From the NCBI GenBank assembly GCA_027306525.1, contig DAHUZM010000122.1:1-48535 (forward strand): DNA of 48,535 nt. The letters run 5' to 3'. The notes under the pieces were generated by a model. That model made no database searches. It was not told where the DNA came from and saw only the letters and a list, made by a program, of their open reading frames with translations. Positions 8,542 to 19,300 of this stretch are shown piece by piece. Origin of the DNA: Acidimicrobiaceae bacterium. Its GTDB lineage: Bacteria; Actinomycetota; Acidimicrobiia; Acidimicrobiales; RAAP-2. Position 1 is the stretch's first letter; the number at the start of each line of letters is the position of its first letter. Position numbers and translations under genes: made by a program.

Positions 8542-9684
8542 GAGAAGATCCCCCAGGCCGACCGGAGTGCAACCACGACGAGCCGCCCATCGAATGGCTC
8601 GTCGGAGAACCGCGCCCGCGCGGGACGCGGCACACTTCGTTCGATGTCACCGATCATCGCGCGGGCCTTCGCTTCTCCGGGCCGCACGCCGGGCGTTCGG
8701 CCCGGAAGATCGAACTCGCCTGGGGCTTCTCGGCGGGTCCGAGCTCTTGGCGAGAGTTCGTAGGATCACGATCGCAGGGGTGGTACGCGCAGGCAAGCAA
8801 GCGCGGACCGGCCGCACGGGGAAGTCCACCAATGCCGCCGCTGCCTTCCCAGCCGATCACCCCGACGCCTTTGCCACACCCTCCCTCGAGATTGGTACCA
8901 CCCCTGAGGAGAATCGGCGGCCAATCCCGACGGACCACCACGCCAGGGGTCATTGGATCGTTGCCCGTACGAACGGCTGGCTGCCCGATCCGGAACTCGT
9001 CGGTCGCATGGGCCGGGTGGCTGCCCGCATCGGAGAAGATCTCGACGTCGAGATCCGCCCGTGCGATCGCCCCGATCCCAGCGCCCTGATGCACGCGGTT
9101 GTCCACCAGGGTGCCTCTAGACAGTGGCGAGACGTGCACTACGTACTTCACCTACCCAGCACGAAACGAGCCGAAACAGCGGACTGTCGTGGCTTCCGAG
9201 CCAGTCCCGGCTATGCCACGAGGAACGAGAGGCGGTGCGACTACTTCTTGTTGCACGCCCGAACGGACGCAATCATGCCAGGGCCTTTGCGATCGTGAGC
9301 CACCTCGGATACCAGTATTCGATTACGGACTCGCGACGATCGACGTCCTCCTGCAGGTTGTGGTTGGCCACCAGCAATTCTGGTGGATCCAGGGTTTCCG
9401 CTGCGGAAGCGACCTTGCCTGGCTCACAGGCTGGCGTCCCCACGGGCTGGCCTCGGCGGGCCAACCGGCTTCGGGCACTGTGACGAACGAACTCGATCTG
9501 TCAACGAGACGGCCGCAGCCTGCTCAGATGCCACAGAGCAATCAAGAAGCCGTCGTTTGTGATGTCTCACCGAGCTTGGTCCGCAGGCTGTCGACAAAGG
9601 CGGGCGACGTGCGACAGCCCGCGCTTGTGCTGACTGAATCGCACAACCAAGTGTCGGCGCGCGCCGCGCTGACGTCCAGGCGGT
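8542..9684. other. 1.1-kb stretch without a convincing gene
   Basis: Open frames occur on both strands (8654-9151 minus, 8498-9298 plus, 9273-9464 minus). Short protein-like patches appear, such as DLDVEIFSDAGSHPAHATDE on the minus strand near 9000-9080, but no frame carries a recognisable domain end to end. It may be decayed coding DNA. Nothing more can be supported. Confidence 0.45.
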
Positions 9685-10455
9685 CTACACCGAAAGGATC
9701 GATGCACCGCCTCCCCCATCGACGACGAACTCTCCTCCAGTCAGGTAGCGAGATTCATCGGCAGCCAGGAACAAGACGACGTTCGCGACATCCTCGGGTT
9801 CGGCAATTCGGCCAAGCACGGACATGTCTCGGCCGAAGTCTTCCAAGGTCTTGCCCGCCACGGCGGCGCCATAGTCGGCCATCGCTGTCCTCACGTACGT
9901 CGGATGGATCGAATTCACCCGTATGTTCTGAGCGCCGAGCTCCGCTGCCAGGTCCTTCGTGAGGATCCGGACCGCTCCCTTACTCGCCCCGTAACAAGCG
10001 TGCCCAGCTGCTCCCAAGAGGCCCGCAACCGACGACAGGTTGATGATGGATCCTCCCCCCCTCTCAACCAGGTAGGAGATCACGTGTTTGGCACCAAGAA
10101 ACACTCCAGCGACGTTGATTGAGAACAGCCGGTTCCACTGTTCCAGTGTGGTTTCGGTAACCGGGGCAATGAAGTAGATCCCGGCGTTGTTGACGAGAAT
10201 GTCGATTCCTCCGAAGCGTTGCCGAGTTTCCTCGAGCACCCGCTTCCAATCTTCCTCCGATGCCACGTCGTGGGCATAGAACACGGCCTCTCCACCGTCG
10301 GCGCCGATCTTCTCGACAGTCTCACGGCCTTCATCAAGGTCGATGTCGGTAACAACCACCTTCGCCCCTTGCTTCGCCAAGAGCACAGCAGTTGCTCTCC
10401 CGATACCGGCTCCAGCGCCGGTAACCACTGCGACCTTTCCTTCGACATTCATCAT
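9685..10455 (-). CDS. Short-chain dehydrogenase/reductase (classical SDR)
   Basis: 256 residues. Glycine-rich nucleotide motif TGAGAGIG (12-19), Asp37 after beta-2 (TDID) that favours NAD(H), NNAG (89-92), and the catalytic set Ser142, Tyr155, Lys159 (YGASK) are all present, so it should be an active oxidoreductase in the cytoplasm. Length and the C-terminal YLTGGEFVVDGGGG are typical. The substrate is unknown; it resembles alcohol- or 3-hydroxyacyl-type SDRs. AGGAG stands five bases before the first of two ATGs. It follows the gene at 10511-11008 with a 55-bp gap on the same strand, probably one operon. Confidence 0.92.
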   Translation of the reverse strand: MMNVEGKVAVVTGAGAGIGRATAVLLAKQGAKVVVTDIDLDEGRETVEKIGADGGEAVFYAHDVASEEDWKRVLEETRQRFGGIDILVNNAGIYFIAPVTETTLEQWNRLFSINVAGVFLGAKHVISYLVERGGGSIINLSSVAGLLGAAGHACYGASKGAVRILTKDLAAELGAQNIRVNSIHPTYVRTAMADYGAAVAGKTLEDFGRDMSVLGRIAEPEDVANVVLFLAADESRYLTGGEFVVDGGGGASILSV

Positions 10456-10510
10456 CGATGCTCCTTCCGTTCAGCGGTTCCGCATTCAGGGCGGGCAGCC
10501 CGAGGCAATG

Positions 10511-11008
10511 TCAGGTCTCAACGACCTGACGCACCTCGCGCAGTATCTCCTCATCGTCACCAAGCGCGAACTGATCGCTCAGCCAGGCCCCCGCGAGCTC
10601 GCCGCGGATGCGGCGCAGAGATCCATCGGGCAGATGCACGAGACGATCTAGAAGTCCGTTCCTCACGACAACCTCAAAGGGCTCGGGATCCCATCCCCCG
10701 CTCACCACGATTGTTCGGATCTCGTCAATCGAATAGGGAGAATCTGCCCACAAGGAGAGCCAGGTCATCACCTCCCCCGGCTTGCGCCCACCTGCGAGAT
10801 ACCCCATCCGCGCCGCGCTTTCGGTGAAGACTGCCAAGATGTCGATCAGACGCCCACGCCAGTGCTTCTCCGCCGATAGCTCCTTGGCGATGCCGGGCAA
10901 TACGGCGCCATTCGCGGCCACGTGCTGTGCCAGTGCACTGGCCATGTCCTCGAGGGTTGGCTCGGACCATCCGCGGGTTTCGGTGTCGGCGCCCACTTCC
11001 GATTGCAT
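10511..11008 (-). CDS. Conserved hypothetical protein upstream of the SDR
   Basis: 165 residues, not recognised. It is soluble, acidic and mostly helical, with no signal peptide or metal motif. The middle has a segment WLSLWADSPYSIDEIRTI and the C-terminus LRRIRGELAGAWLSDQFAL, which look like a compact folded domain. The start is well supported by GGAAGGAGGAG just upstream. It is the first gene of a likely two-gene operon with the SDR, so it may assist or regulate the same pathway. No function is claimed. Confidence 0.65.
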   Translation of the reverse strand: MQSEVGADTETRGWSEPTLEDMASALAQHVAANGAVLPGIAKELSAEKHWRGRLIDILAVFTESAARMGYLAGGRKPGEVMTWLSLWADSPYSIDEIRTIVVSGGWDPEPFEVVVRNGLLDRLVHLPDGSLRRIRGELAGAWLSDQFALGDDEEILREVRQVVET

Positions 11009-11666
11009 GGCGCTCCTCCTTCCGATGCGTTCGGCTGCGGCGCGGGCCTAGTGCCCGCCGTCATCAGCTTGGTGCCCGGGACACCCCGGCCATAGGGCCG
11101 AATGTCACAGCGGAGCAGAGTCCGCCGGCTCTCCGGCGCCGAGAAGGGACCAGCCAGAACGCGCATGACCCTTTGACGGCGCATTTCGACTCCTCTGCTA
11201 ACGCAAACAGAGCGAATGGGTGGCGCCCCGACCGGCCGAGCCGATCACGATCCACGTCCTGTAGTCGTCGACGACACCGCTTTGACACTTTCGGGCCGGT
11301 TCGACGATTTGATGCCTGGCTCGCCTCCGAATCGAAGTTGTGGAAGACACCGCCAGTAAACCGAGAAACGCGAAGAGGTCGGCTCCGGCCGTCATGCCGA
11401 CCGACGTGAGGATATCAACGAGCGTGACGCCTTTTGCCTCCGAAAACGAGGCGATACAGCGCGGGCCACGTTGACACCGAAGAGCACCGACGCGTTGTAG
11501 GCAAATTGGTCCTCGAAGCGCACCGTAGTGGCCTCGACGAGCTGCTCGAGGCGTGAATCGCCATCTACGAGACATGAGCTGTGCAACGGTGGGGATGCCG
11601 CTGTGCTCACACCAGCGGCCGACCGCGGACAGCGCAGCGGGTGACGTCGCCTGTGCGGGTCCTTCC
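11009..11666. other. Leader region and 0.6 kb without a recognisable gene
   Basis: Next to the 11008 start, GCGGGC (11042-11047) and GCCCGC (11053-11058) form a 6-bp hairpin with a five-base loop that would lie in the leader of that gene. Further on, two minus-strand patches (near 11290-11400 and 11410-11560) read as protein-like pieces in different frames, which could be a decayed gene. No intact gene is supported. Confidence 0.4.
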
Positions 11667-12359
11667 TCAGAGCTGATCGCGAACACCCGGTTCGGTGTCC
11701 ACGGTGGCCTCGGTCCGAAGACCAGGAAGCAGCGCAGCCCGACCGGCGCCACGGCGACCGATCGGGAGGAGGGTTCGGTGGCGAGCCGCTTCGAGATCGA
11801 TGGCGAGGCCCGCGTAGAGGGCGAGACATGCCAGCACGACACCTTCCCAACCCGCGGCGTGTGCCCAGGCCGAGCCGCCCAACCGCTCGGAGAGGCCAGT
11901 GAGCACAAAACGAAGGGCCGTCGCCGCCATCACGAGCGCCGGAACGACCTTGCCAAGTGCAGCGCTGGCGACCGCCGGAAGCAGCGCAGAGGCGGCGGCG
12001 AAGAGAAAGATCGAGACGGCATCGCTGCGAACCCCGGGGACCCCTGTCACGAGCAGAAGCCCAATGGTGAGCCATGAGGCGGCCTGGACACCGATCCCAG
12101 CGCCGGTTGGGGCATCGCGGGCGAGGAAACAGAAGACGGCTGCGAGTCCCTGGAGAGGGAAGGCGAATCCGATCAGCACGAGGGCAACCTGATGCTGTTG
12201 AGCGACCGGGATCCAACCGAGATTGAGACATGCGAGCGTCGAGGTGGCGACGGCGAGACCGACGAACCCGAGCGGCAGGGGGGTGCCGATCGGACGCAGC
12301 ACGATCCGTTGAACACCGCGGCCCGACCCCGGGGGCCGGACCAGCTCGGGCTGAGTCAT
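11667..12359 (-). CDS. GPR1/FUN34/YaaH-like membrane protein (acetate transporter family)
   Basis: 230 residues with six predicted membrane helices between about residues 25 and 190. The entry to the first helix, RPIGTPLPLGFVGLAVAT, resembles the NPxPLGL motif of the acetate uptake (AceTr/YaaH) family, and six helices fit that family. Basic and polar tails flank the core. The ATG overlaps the stop of the GH15 gene (12356-12359), so it is the last gene of a six-gene unit. With a pyruvate-oxidase-like enzyme at the head of that unit, acetate transport makes sense, but the assignment rests on a short motif and topology. Confidence 0.6.
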   Translation of the reverse strand: MTQPELVRPPGSGRGVQRIVLRPIGTPLPLGFVGLAVATSTLACLNLGWIPVAQQHQVALVLIGFAFPLQGLAAVFCFLARDAPTGAGIGVQAASWLTIGLLLVTGVPGVRSDAVSIFLFAAASALLPAVASAALGKVVPALVMAATALRFVLTGLSERLGGSAWAHAAGWEGVVLACLALYAGLAIDLEAARHRTLLPIGRRGAGRAALLPGLRTEATVDTEPGVRDQL

Positions 12360-14212
12360 ACCGGGCGCCGTTCGGGTCGCCGCCCATCATCACCAACATT
12401 CTCGGCTGCCTGGCGTCGGCGATCCCCTGCCATCCCGTTCAGCGTGGTCGCTGCGTTGATGAGGGCGAGATGCGAAAGGGCCTGTGGGACATTGCCGAGG
12501 AAGGCACCGCTTCGGGGATCGACCTGTTCGGAGAGGAGTCCCACGTCGTTCGCAAGCGCAACCGCTTGCCCCATCAGTTCGCGTGCCTCCTCCAGGCGAC
12601 CCGTGCGGGCCAAGGCATCGATGGTCCAGAAGCTACAGGCAACGAAGGCCCCCTCCTGCTCCGGCATTCCCGAGTAGCGGTACACGCAGGGCCCCTCCCC
12701 GAGCTCAGCGAGGACCGCGTCGATGGTGGAGGCGAGGCGCCACCCCGTGTCGAACCCGGTTCGCCCGGCAAGCAGTACTGCGGCATCCAGGCGGTCGGAC
12801 CCGGCATAGAAGGTGTACGAGCGCTTCGTTTCGGACCAACAATTTCTAATCACAAAGGAACGGATGTCGTCGGCCTCTGCTCGCCAGCGCTCGGCGTGGC
12901 GTCCAGGCAGCTGACCGCTTGCTGCGAGGCGGCATGCCCGATCGAGTGCGACCCAACAACCGATCTTGGAGATCGTGTAGTGCCGGATCTCATCAAGTTC
13001 CCAGAGACCAGAGTCGGGCCGCGTCCAGGTATCGCAACAACGGTCGGCGAATTCGGCCAGGAGATCGGCCGTGGCCGGGTCGAGCAAATGGCCCTCACCG
13101 ACGTAGCGGCCGAGCGTGTCGAACAGGTCGCCGTAAAGGCCGAGCTGCCGCTGCCCGGCCGCAGTGTTCCCGGCGCGCACCGGCCGACTATGCCGGTAAC
13201 CCGGCGCCTCCAAGGTGGCGACTTCGTCAGCGGTCGTGCCGTCAAGACGGTAGAAGATGTGCAGGTCGGGAGCGCTCCGGCGCAGCGCGCCGAGGAGCCA
13301 GGACACCGAGCCGTGGACCTCCTCATGGAGCTGGAGTCCGATCATGGCGTCGAGGGCGAAGGAGAAGTCCCTCACCCAGGCGTAGCGGTAGTCATAGTTC
13401 TTCGGTCCACCGATCTGCTCGGGCAGCGAGGTGGTGGCTGCGGCGGCGATGGACCCTTCATGCTCGTAGATCAACGTCTTCAGCGCGAGAGCGGAGCGGA
13501 CGACAGCGGACCCCCAGGGCCCCTCATTGGGCAAGAGCCCGCTCCATCGCCGCCATTCGTCTTTCGTGCGCTCCACCCGGTCATCGATAGCCGACGCCTC
13601 CGGGAGAAAGAGGGGCTCGTCATCGGTGGCGAGCGCGGCAACGAGCATGGTTGCCCCTGGCGTCGACCGGAGGCGGCCGAATACCCGGCGGCTCGTGGCC
13701 TCCACCGGCCCGGCACCCCGCCCTTCGACCAGGACCGCCACGCTCTGGTCGCCGAGGTGCACGACCGGCACTCGGTTGCGAGCCGAGACCCATGGTCGTG
13801 CTTGGCCGAAGCGGTTTCCGGCGTCGAGCGCCCAGGTGAGCTCCACCTCTCCCGAAACACCCTGCACCCGGCGGGCGAGCTCGGTCCACGGGAGGCGGCC
13901 TGCCGCACCGGTATTGAGCGATTCGGTGACCCGCGCCGATCCCGATTCTGTCGTGTAAGTCGTCTCGAGCACGTTGGTGCCCTCGAGGTATCGCCGGCTT
14001 ACCTCGAAGGGGTCGGTCGGCGTGAGCGCGAATTGACCCCCACCGTCGGGTTCGAGAAGCGCAGCACACAGCGGTGGAGAGTCGAGCGTTGGGATGGGCC
14101 ACCAATCGATGTGGCCATCCAGGGCGACGAGGGCGACGCTGCGACCATCGCCAAGCACCGCGTAGTCCTCGATCGGCGCATACCCATCGCGCCGACGGCT
14201 CGTCGGGTTCAC
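12356..14212 (-). CDS. Glycoside hydrolase family 15 protein (glucoamylase/trehalase-like)
   Basis: 618 residues, full length for bacterial GH15 enzymes. The N-terminal domain opens with PIEDYAVLGDGRSVALVALDG, the usual start of this group. The catalytic (alpha/alpha)6 domain has PKNYDYRYAWVRDFSFALDA (about 270), GLWELDE (about 402-408, acid Glu) and LSEQVDP...GNVPQALSHLAL (about 557-580, base Glu), so both catalytic glutamates appear conserved. There is no signal peptide, so it acts in the cytoplasm, cleaving terminal glucose from an alpha-glucan, oligosaccharide or trehalose. The start is GTG 14212, overlapping the SDR stop (GTGA); its own stop overlaps the next ATG. Confidence 0.93.
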   Translation of the reverse strand: MNPTSRRRDGYAPIEDYAVLGDGRSVALVALDGHIDWWPIPTLDSPPLCAALLEPDGGGQFALTPTDPFEVSRRYLEGTNVLETTYTTESGSARVTESLNTGAAGRLPWTELARRVQGVSGEVELTWALDAGNRFGQARPWVSARNRVPVVHLGDQSVAVLVEGRGAGPVEATSRRVFGRLRSTPGATMLVAALATDDEPLFLPEASAIDDRVERTKDEWRRWSGLLPNEGPWGSAVVRSALALKTLIYEHEGSIAAAATTSLPEQIGGPKNYDYRYAWVRDFSFALDAMIGLQLHEEVHGSVSWLLGALRRSAPDLHIFYRLDGTTADEVATLEAPGYRHSRPVRAGNTAAGQRQLGLYGDLFDTLGRYVGEGHLLDPATADLLAEFADRCCDTWTRPDSGLWELDEIRHYTISKIGCWVALDRACRLAASGQLPGRHAERWRAEADDIRSFVIRNCWSETKRSYTFYAGSDRLDAAVLLAGRTGFDTGWRLASTIDAVLAELGEGPCVYRYSGMPEQEGAFVACSFWTIDALARTGRLEEARELMGQAVALANDVGLLSEQVDPRSGAFLGNVPQALSHLALINAATTLNGMAGDRRRQAAENVGDDGRRPERRPV

Positions 14213-15219
14213 CGCTGACCGCTCGAAAACCGTCGGCGCTTCTCGGCGACGGTTGCCGACAGCGCTTTGACAAAGGTCCTCGCCGTCGTGGGCAGGCTCT
14301 TCAAGAAGCTTGGATCCCAGAACCCGCCCGCTTTCTGGTCGAACATACCGTGGGCCCCCGCGTCGGAGCCAGCGTCGGCGGGTTCATAAAGGTTGATCGG
14401 CCGGTCCGGGGAGATCTCCTTGTTCGTGAGCTGCGTATCCCAGGCACCGAGCGCTGCGTAGTGGTTGCCGAGCCCCGGAAAGACCGATGCCGTCGCGACG
14501 AGCAACTTGTTCCACGAACCGACCACCTTGGTGCGTCGACCATCGAGCGCAGCCTCGACGATGTAGCGGGCGGGTATCTCGGGCTGGTAGATGGGCGGCA
14601 CCGGTTGGGGGTGGTGATCGAGCGTGGTCGCCGACCAATCGAACTGGGGGGTGTTGACCGCGGGCAGGTGCACCATGCTCATTCGGACGTGGCTGCCCTC
14701 ATGGAGAAGCTCGGCCCGTGTCGACTCGAAGAACCCTCTGCAGGCGAACTTGGACGCGCAGTACGCGCTCTGCAGCGGAATGCCGATAAAGGCAAGGGCC
14801 GAGCCGACATTGACGATGTTTCCGCTGTCGCGAGGTCGCATGCGGGACAGTGCGACCTGGGTCCCCCAGACTTGCCCCAAGAATGTCACCTCGACCGCCC
14901 GCTGGAACTTGGCCGGCTCCACCTCCCAGATCGGCGCAAAGACCGTGGTCATGGCGTCGTTGACCCACACGTCGATCGGGCCAAGCTCGCTCTCGACACG
15001 ATCGGCGGCCGCCTCCACCTGCTCGTAGCGACTCACATCCACCTCGAGCGCGAGTGCACGTCCGCCCGCAGTGGCCACCTCCTCGGCTACAGCAGAGAGC
15101 CCCGCGCTCCCGCGGGCGAGCAGGGCGACGTCGAAGCCCTCTGCGGCCAGTGCGCGGGCAGTCGCCCGCCCCACCCCCGCAGATGCTCCGGTGACGACCG
15201 CGATGGGGCGTGGGGACAT
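14209..15219 (-). CDS. SDR-family oxidoreductase with C-terminal extension
   Basis: 336 residues, about 80 longer than classical SDRs. The Rossmann motif TGASAGVG (10-17), Arg36 (favouring NADPH), Ser140, Tyr153 and Lys157 (YCASK) are present. The usual NNAG is changed to NDAM (87-90). The extension (about 250-336) contains an FWDPSFLKSLPTTARTF segment and is typical of a group of longer actinobacterial SDRs of unknown substrate. It overlaps the GH15 gene and follows the enolase-superfamily gene by 18 bp, so it belongs to the six-gene run and probably reduces or oxidises an intermediate of that pathway. Confidence 0.9.
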   Translation of the reverse strand: MSPRPIAVVTGASAGVGRATARALAAEGFDVALLARGSAGLSAVAEEVATAGGRALALEVDVSRYEQVEAAADRVESELGPIDVWVNDAMTTVFAPIWEVEPAKFQRAVEVTFLGQVWGTQVALSRMRPRDSGNIVNVGSALAFIGIPLQSAYCASKFACRGFFESTRAELLHEGSHVRMSMVHLPAVNTPQFDWSATTLDHHPQPVPPIYQPEIPARYIVEAALDGRRTKVVGSWNKLLVATASVFPGLGNHYAALGAWDTQLTNKEISPDRPINLYEPADAGSDAGAHGMFDQKAGGFWDPSFLKSLPTTARTFVKALSATVAEKRRRFSSGQR

Positions 15220-15237
15220 TGCATGCTCCTTTGGCGA

Positions 15238-16347
15238 TCAGGCGATGCGGAAGCGCTCGGCGTCGGCATCCTTGAAGGTCAGACCGTGGCCGGGCACGTC
15301 AGCACGCGGATGGAGCGCACCGTCATGAGGCGCGAGGGCGCCATCGACGAGCATTCCCTCAATGCGAACGTGATCGTGGAAGTACTCGAGGTGTCTGAGG
15401 TTCGGCGCGCTGAGCGCCACGTGCGCGTGAAGGTTCGGCGCACAGTGTCCGGAGATGTCGAGCTGGTGCGCGGCAGCAAGATTCGCGATGGCCAGCCAGG
15501 CGGTGACACCCCCACATCGGGTGACGTCCGCCTGCAGGCAGTCGACCGCTCGTGCAGTCACCATCGGGACGAAGTACCAGGGCGAATAGCCATACTCGCC
15601 CGCAGCGATGTCGATGGCACATTGTTCACGCACCTGGCGTAGGCCACGCAGATCGTCGGAGGAGACTGGCTCTTCGAACCACGTCACCGACCACCGCTCG
15701 CTCATGGCGCGTCCGAGCCGGACCGCTTGTTTGACCCGGTACGCACCGTTGGCATCGACGTACAGCTCGACGTCGTCACCGACAACACCGCGAGCGAGCC
15801 CGACTCGGTGCAAATCGCGCGCCTCTCTGGATCCCCACGACTCACCGATTTTGATCTTCACCCGGGACAGTCCGCACTCGCCGATCCACCTTTCGAGCTG
15901 GCCAGCCATGGTTTCGTCGTCATAGGTCGTGAACCCGCCCGACCCATAGACCGGCACCTCGGTACGCCCTCGACCGATCAGGCTCGCGAGAGAGACGTCC
16001 AACAGGCGAGCCTTCAAATCCCAGAGCGCGACATCCAGCGCAGAGAGCGCACAGGCAGCGATACCCGGCTCCCCGAGATTGCGACAGGCGCGCAGCATCG
16101 CCTGATTTGCACATTGGACGTCACAGGCGTTCATGCCGGTGACGACGTCGGCCAGTCTCTCGTCGATGACCGCCTTTGCTGCCGAGGCGCAATAGGTCCA
16201 GCCGAGGCCCTCATGCCCGCTCGCGTGGACCTTCACGACGACCATCACCGTGGACGACCACGCGAGAGTGCCGTCGGCCTCGCGTTCGTCGGTCGGAATC
16301 TCGTAGACCCGCGTGCCGACACTTTCGATCTGAACATCGGGTTTCAT
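15238..16347 (-). CDS. Mandelate racemase/muconate lactonizing enzyme family (enolase superfamily)
   Basis: 369 residues. A capping domain (1-125) is followed by the barrel. Active-site residues match the mandelate racemase subgroup: Lys164 and Lys166 (RVKIKIG), metal ligands Asp198 (VDAN), Glu224 (WFEEP) and Glu251 (AGEYG), and an Asp274/His301 pair (LQADVTRCGG, ISGHCAP) spaced 27 residues apart as in mandelate racemase. It therefore abstracts the alpha proton of a carboxylate; many relatives are sugar-acid dehydratases. In an operon with GH15 and lactate/pyruvate enzymes, a sugar-acid dehydratase role is attractive but inferred. The ATG lies 21 bp after the preceding gene. Confidence 0.9.
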   Translation of the reverse strand: MKPDVQIESVGTRVYEIPTDEREADGTLAWSSTVMVVVKVHASGHEGLGWTYCASAAKAVIDERLADVVTGMNACDVQCANQAMLRACRNLGEPGIAACALSALDVALWDLKARLLDVSLASLIGRGRTEVPVYGSGGFTTYDDETMAGQLERWIGECGLSRVKIKIGESWGSREARDLHRVGLARGVVGDDVELYVDANGAYRVKQAVRLGRAMSERWSVTWFEEPVSSDDLRGLRQVREQCAIDIAAGEYGYSPWYFVPMVTARAVDCLQADVTRCGGVTAWLAIANLAAAHQLDISGHCAPNLHAHVALSAPNLRHLEYFHDHVRIEGMLVDGALAPHDGALHPRADVPGHGLTFKDADAERFRIA

Positions 16348-16368
16348 GGCAGGCCCGTGCCCGGCCCA

Positions 16369-19300
16369 TCACCCACGGCGGCCGGGCCACCGCCGAAAGG
16401 CGGCAATTGTCAAGCTCGCAATGCCGACCGCCGCGGGCAGACCGCTACGCGCCGCGCGACGCGCAGCACCTGGGGAAGGACGGCGAATTCGCGCGCTGTC
16501 CTCAGGAAGGCGGCCGCCCTTTGAGTTGGCTCGACGAGCCAGTTGCATGACCTCCGCCAGGTGAAGCGCCCGGCGGCCAGTGTCAGCGTCGGTGATCTGA
16601 GTCTTGCAAGAGAAGCCGTTGGCCACGACGACGGTCTGTGCATCCGCGCGTCGAATCGCAGGTAGCAGTGCCTGTTCGCCGCACTCGAGAGATATGTCGT
16701 ACTTCCCATCCTCGAATCCCCAGGAACCAGCAAGCCCACAGCAGCCACCAGTGAGCGGTGAGACGTCCATTCCCATCCGCTCTAGGACCCGCTGCTCGGG
16801 GTCGATGCCTCCCGTCGCCCGGTGGTGGCAATGCCCCCACAAGAGGGCCCTGCCCTCGAGAAGCGGGACGTCGATGCCATAACGGTCGAAGAACTCTCCA
16901 AAGTGCAGCGCGTGGTCGGCCAAACGTCGGGCGTCATCGTCATTCGGAAGCATCTTCACCAGCTCGTCCCGAAATACCGCCAGGCAGCTCGGCTCCATGC
17001 CGACGATTGGCGTCCCTTCACGCAGGTATGGGCGTAGGTGATCGAGGACCCGATGGAGGTAGCGCTCGGCCGCGTCCAAGAATCCGTAGTCGTAGAGCGG
17101 CCGGCCGCAACACAGGTGTCCTTGGGGCATCACTACCCGCCAGCCAGCCGCCTCGATCGCTTCGACGCAAGCAACCCCCACGTCGGTGTGGAGATGGTTG
17201 TTGAAGGTGTCGGGGAACAGCACCACCGGGCGGCCATGGGGATTGATGCTCCCGCCGCGACGAGCGAACCACTCCTGGAGGGTCATCGGTGCGAAGGTCG
17301 GCAACGGCCGTCTTTGATCGATACCTGCCACCCACCGGGCGGCTCGTCGGAGCACGGGTGTCTGGGAGACGAAGTTAACGAGCTCGGGCACCCGCGACGC
17401 GACCCTGGCGGCCTGGTCGATGAACCCAAAGGCGTACGCGTGCCGGGGCCGGTGGCGGCGCCAGGACCGGTAGTGGTGATAGAGGAACTCCGCCTTGTAG
17501 GTGGGCATGTCGACGTTGACTGGGCAGTCGTTCGTGCAACCCTTGCAGGCGAGGCACAGGTCCAGGGCGTCGAAAACCTCTTTCGACTGCCATCCCTCCG
17601 TAATGACCTCGCCCCGGAGCATCTCGAAGAGCAACCTGGCGCGCCCACGCGTCGAATGCTTCTCTTCCCGGGTCACCTGGTAGCTCGGGCACATCGTCTG
17701 ATTTGCCTGGGGCACCCGACACTTCCCGACCCCGACGCAGCGCAAAGTGGCATGGGCAAAGTCACCGCCGTCCGCCTTATAGGCGAACTTGGTCGGCGGC
17801 CGCGCCGGGTTGTAGCCGACGCCGAGCTTCAGATCCTCGTCGAGCCGGAACGGGTCGATCACCTTGCCCGGGTTCATCTTCCAGCGGGGGTCCCAGATCA
17901 GCTTGAACTCTCGCATCGCCGCCATGAGTTCGGGCCCGTACTGCTTCTCCAGCAGCTCAGCACGCTGTTGGCCATCGCCGTGCTCTCCCGACAGGGTGCC
18001 CCCGTAGGAGGTGACCAGATCGGCCGCCTCCTCCATGAAGGCTCGGTAGTTTCGAACCCCTTCGGGGCTGTAGAGGTCGAAGCTGATGCGTGAGTGGATG
18101 CAGCCCTGCCCGAGGTGGCCGTAAAAGGCGCCTCGCAGCCCGTGGCGAGCGTAGAGAGCCTTCAGGTCCCTGATGTACTCGCCGACGCGGGCCGGGGGCA
18201 CGGCGGAGTCCTCCCACCCGGGCCAATGGTCTTGGCCATCGGGGAACGCCGTCGATCCGAGGCCACCTTCGCGGATCTGCCAGATGTCTTTGCTGCTGCC
18301 TCCCTCTTGCTTGGAGCGCATGGCCACGATCCTGTCCTCGGCGTAGCCCTGCGCCAGAAGCCACTCGACCAGCGCCTTGGCCTGGGTCTCCGAGTCGGCC
18401 TGGTCATCCGCGCCGAACTGGACCAGCAGCCACGCATTGCCGTCCTCGGGTAGCTCGTCGAGGTCTTCACGGTTCATCTGCAGCTCTTGCTGGTCGGCGA
18501 TGAGGACGTCGTCGAGTGCTTCGAGGCCGATTGGTCGGAAGCGCTCGATGATTTCTTCGACGTGACACCCCGCATCGCAGATATCCCGATACGCGACCAC
18601 GACGAGGGTGCGCTTGAGAAGAGCCGGTGTGAGCATCAAGGTCGCCCGGAGCGCCGTGACGCAGGTGCTCTCGGTCCCGACCAATGCCCGCGCGACATTG
18701 AAGCCCTTCTCGGGGAGCAGCTCGTCGAGGTTGTAACCAGAAACCCGGCGTGGGAGTGCAGCAACGTCGGGGTAGCGTGCGCGGATGGTGTTCGCGTAGC
18801 GGTCACGCAAATCGCGCAACCGCGAGTAGATCTCCCCCTTGCGTCCGCCGGCCGCGATGATCTCGTCGAGCTGACTCTCCTCGCCAACTCCGACCCAGAA
18901 GCGCTCGCCGTCATACGTGCACACTTCGAGAGCGCTGACGTTGTCCGAAGTACGCGGCCCGGGGCCATAGAGCTGTGCCTGCACCGAGTGGACGCCGCAC
19001 GAGTTGTTGCCGACATTCCCACCGATCGTGCAGCGCGAATGACTCGAAGGATCCGGGCCAAAGACGAGGTTGTGCTTGCCGGTCTGTATGTTCACCTGCT
19101 CGTTGATCGCTCCCGGTTCGACCGTCACGGTCCGCGTCTTGAGGTCCACCTCATCGATATGGGTCAGGTACTTCGAGTGGTCGATGACCACCGCATAGTT
19201 GACCGTCTCGCCTGAAAGGCTCGTTCCGCCCCCGCGGCTCATGACCGGTGCGCCGAAGCGGGCACACACCTTGTGAGCGATAACGACGTCATCGAGTGTC

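Noticed and set aside
12230-14218. A 662-residue open frame on the plus strand across the GH15 gene
   Set aside because: It lies wholly opposite the well-supported GH15 gene, has no motifs or SD, and is the usual mirror frame of high-GC coding DNA.
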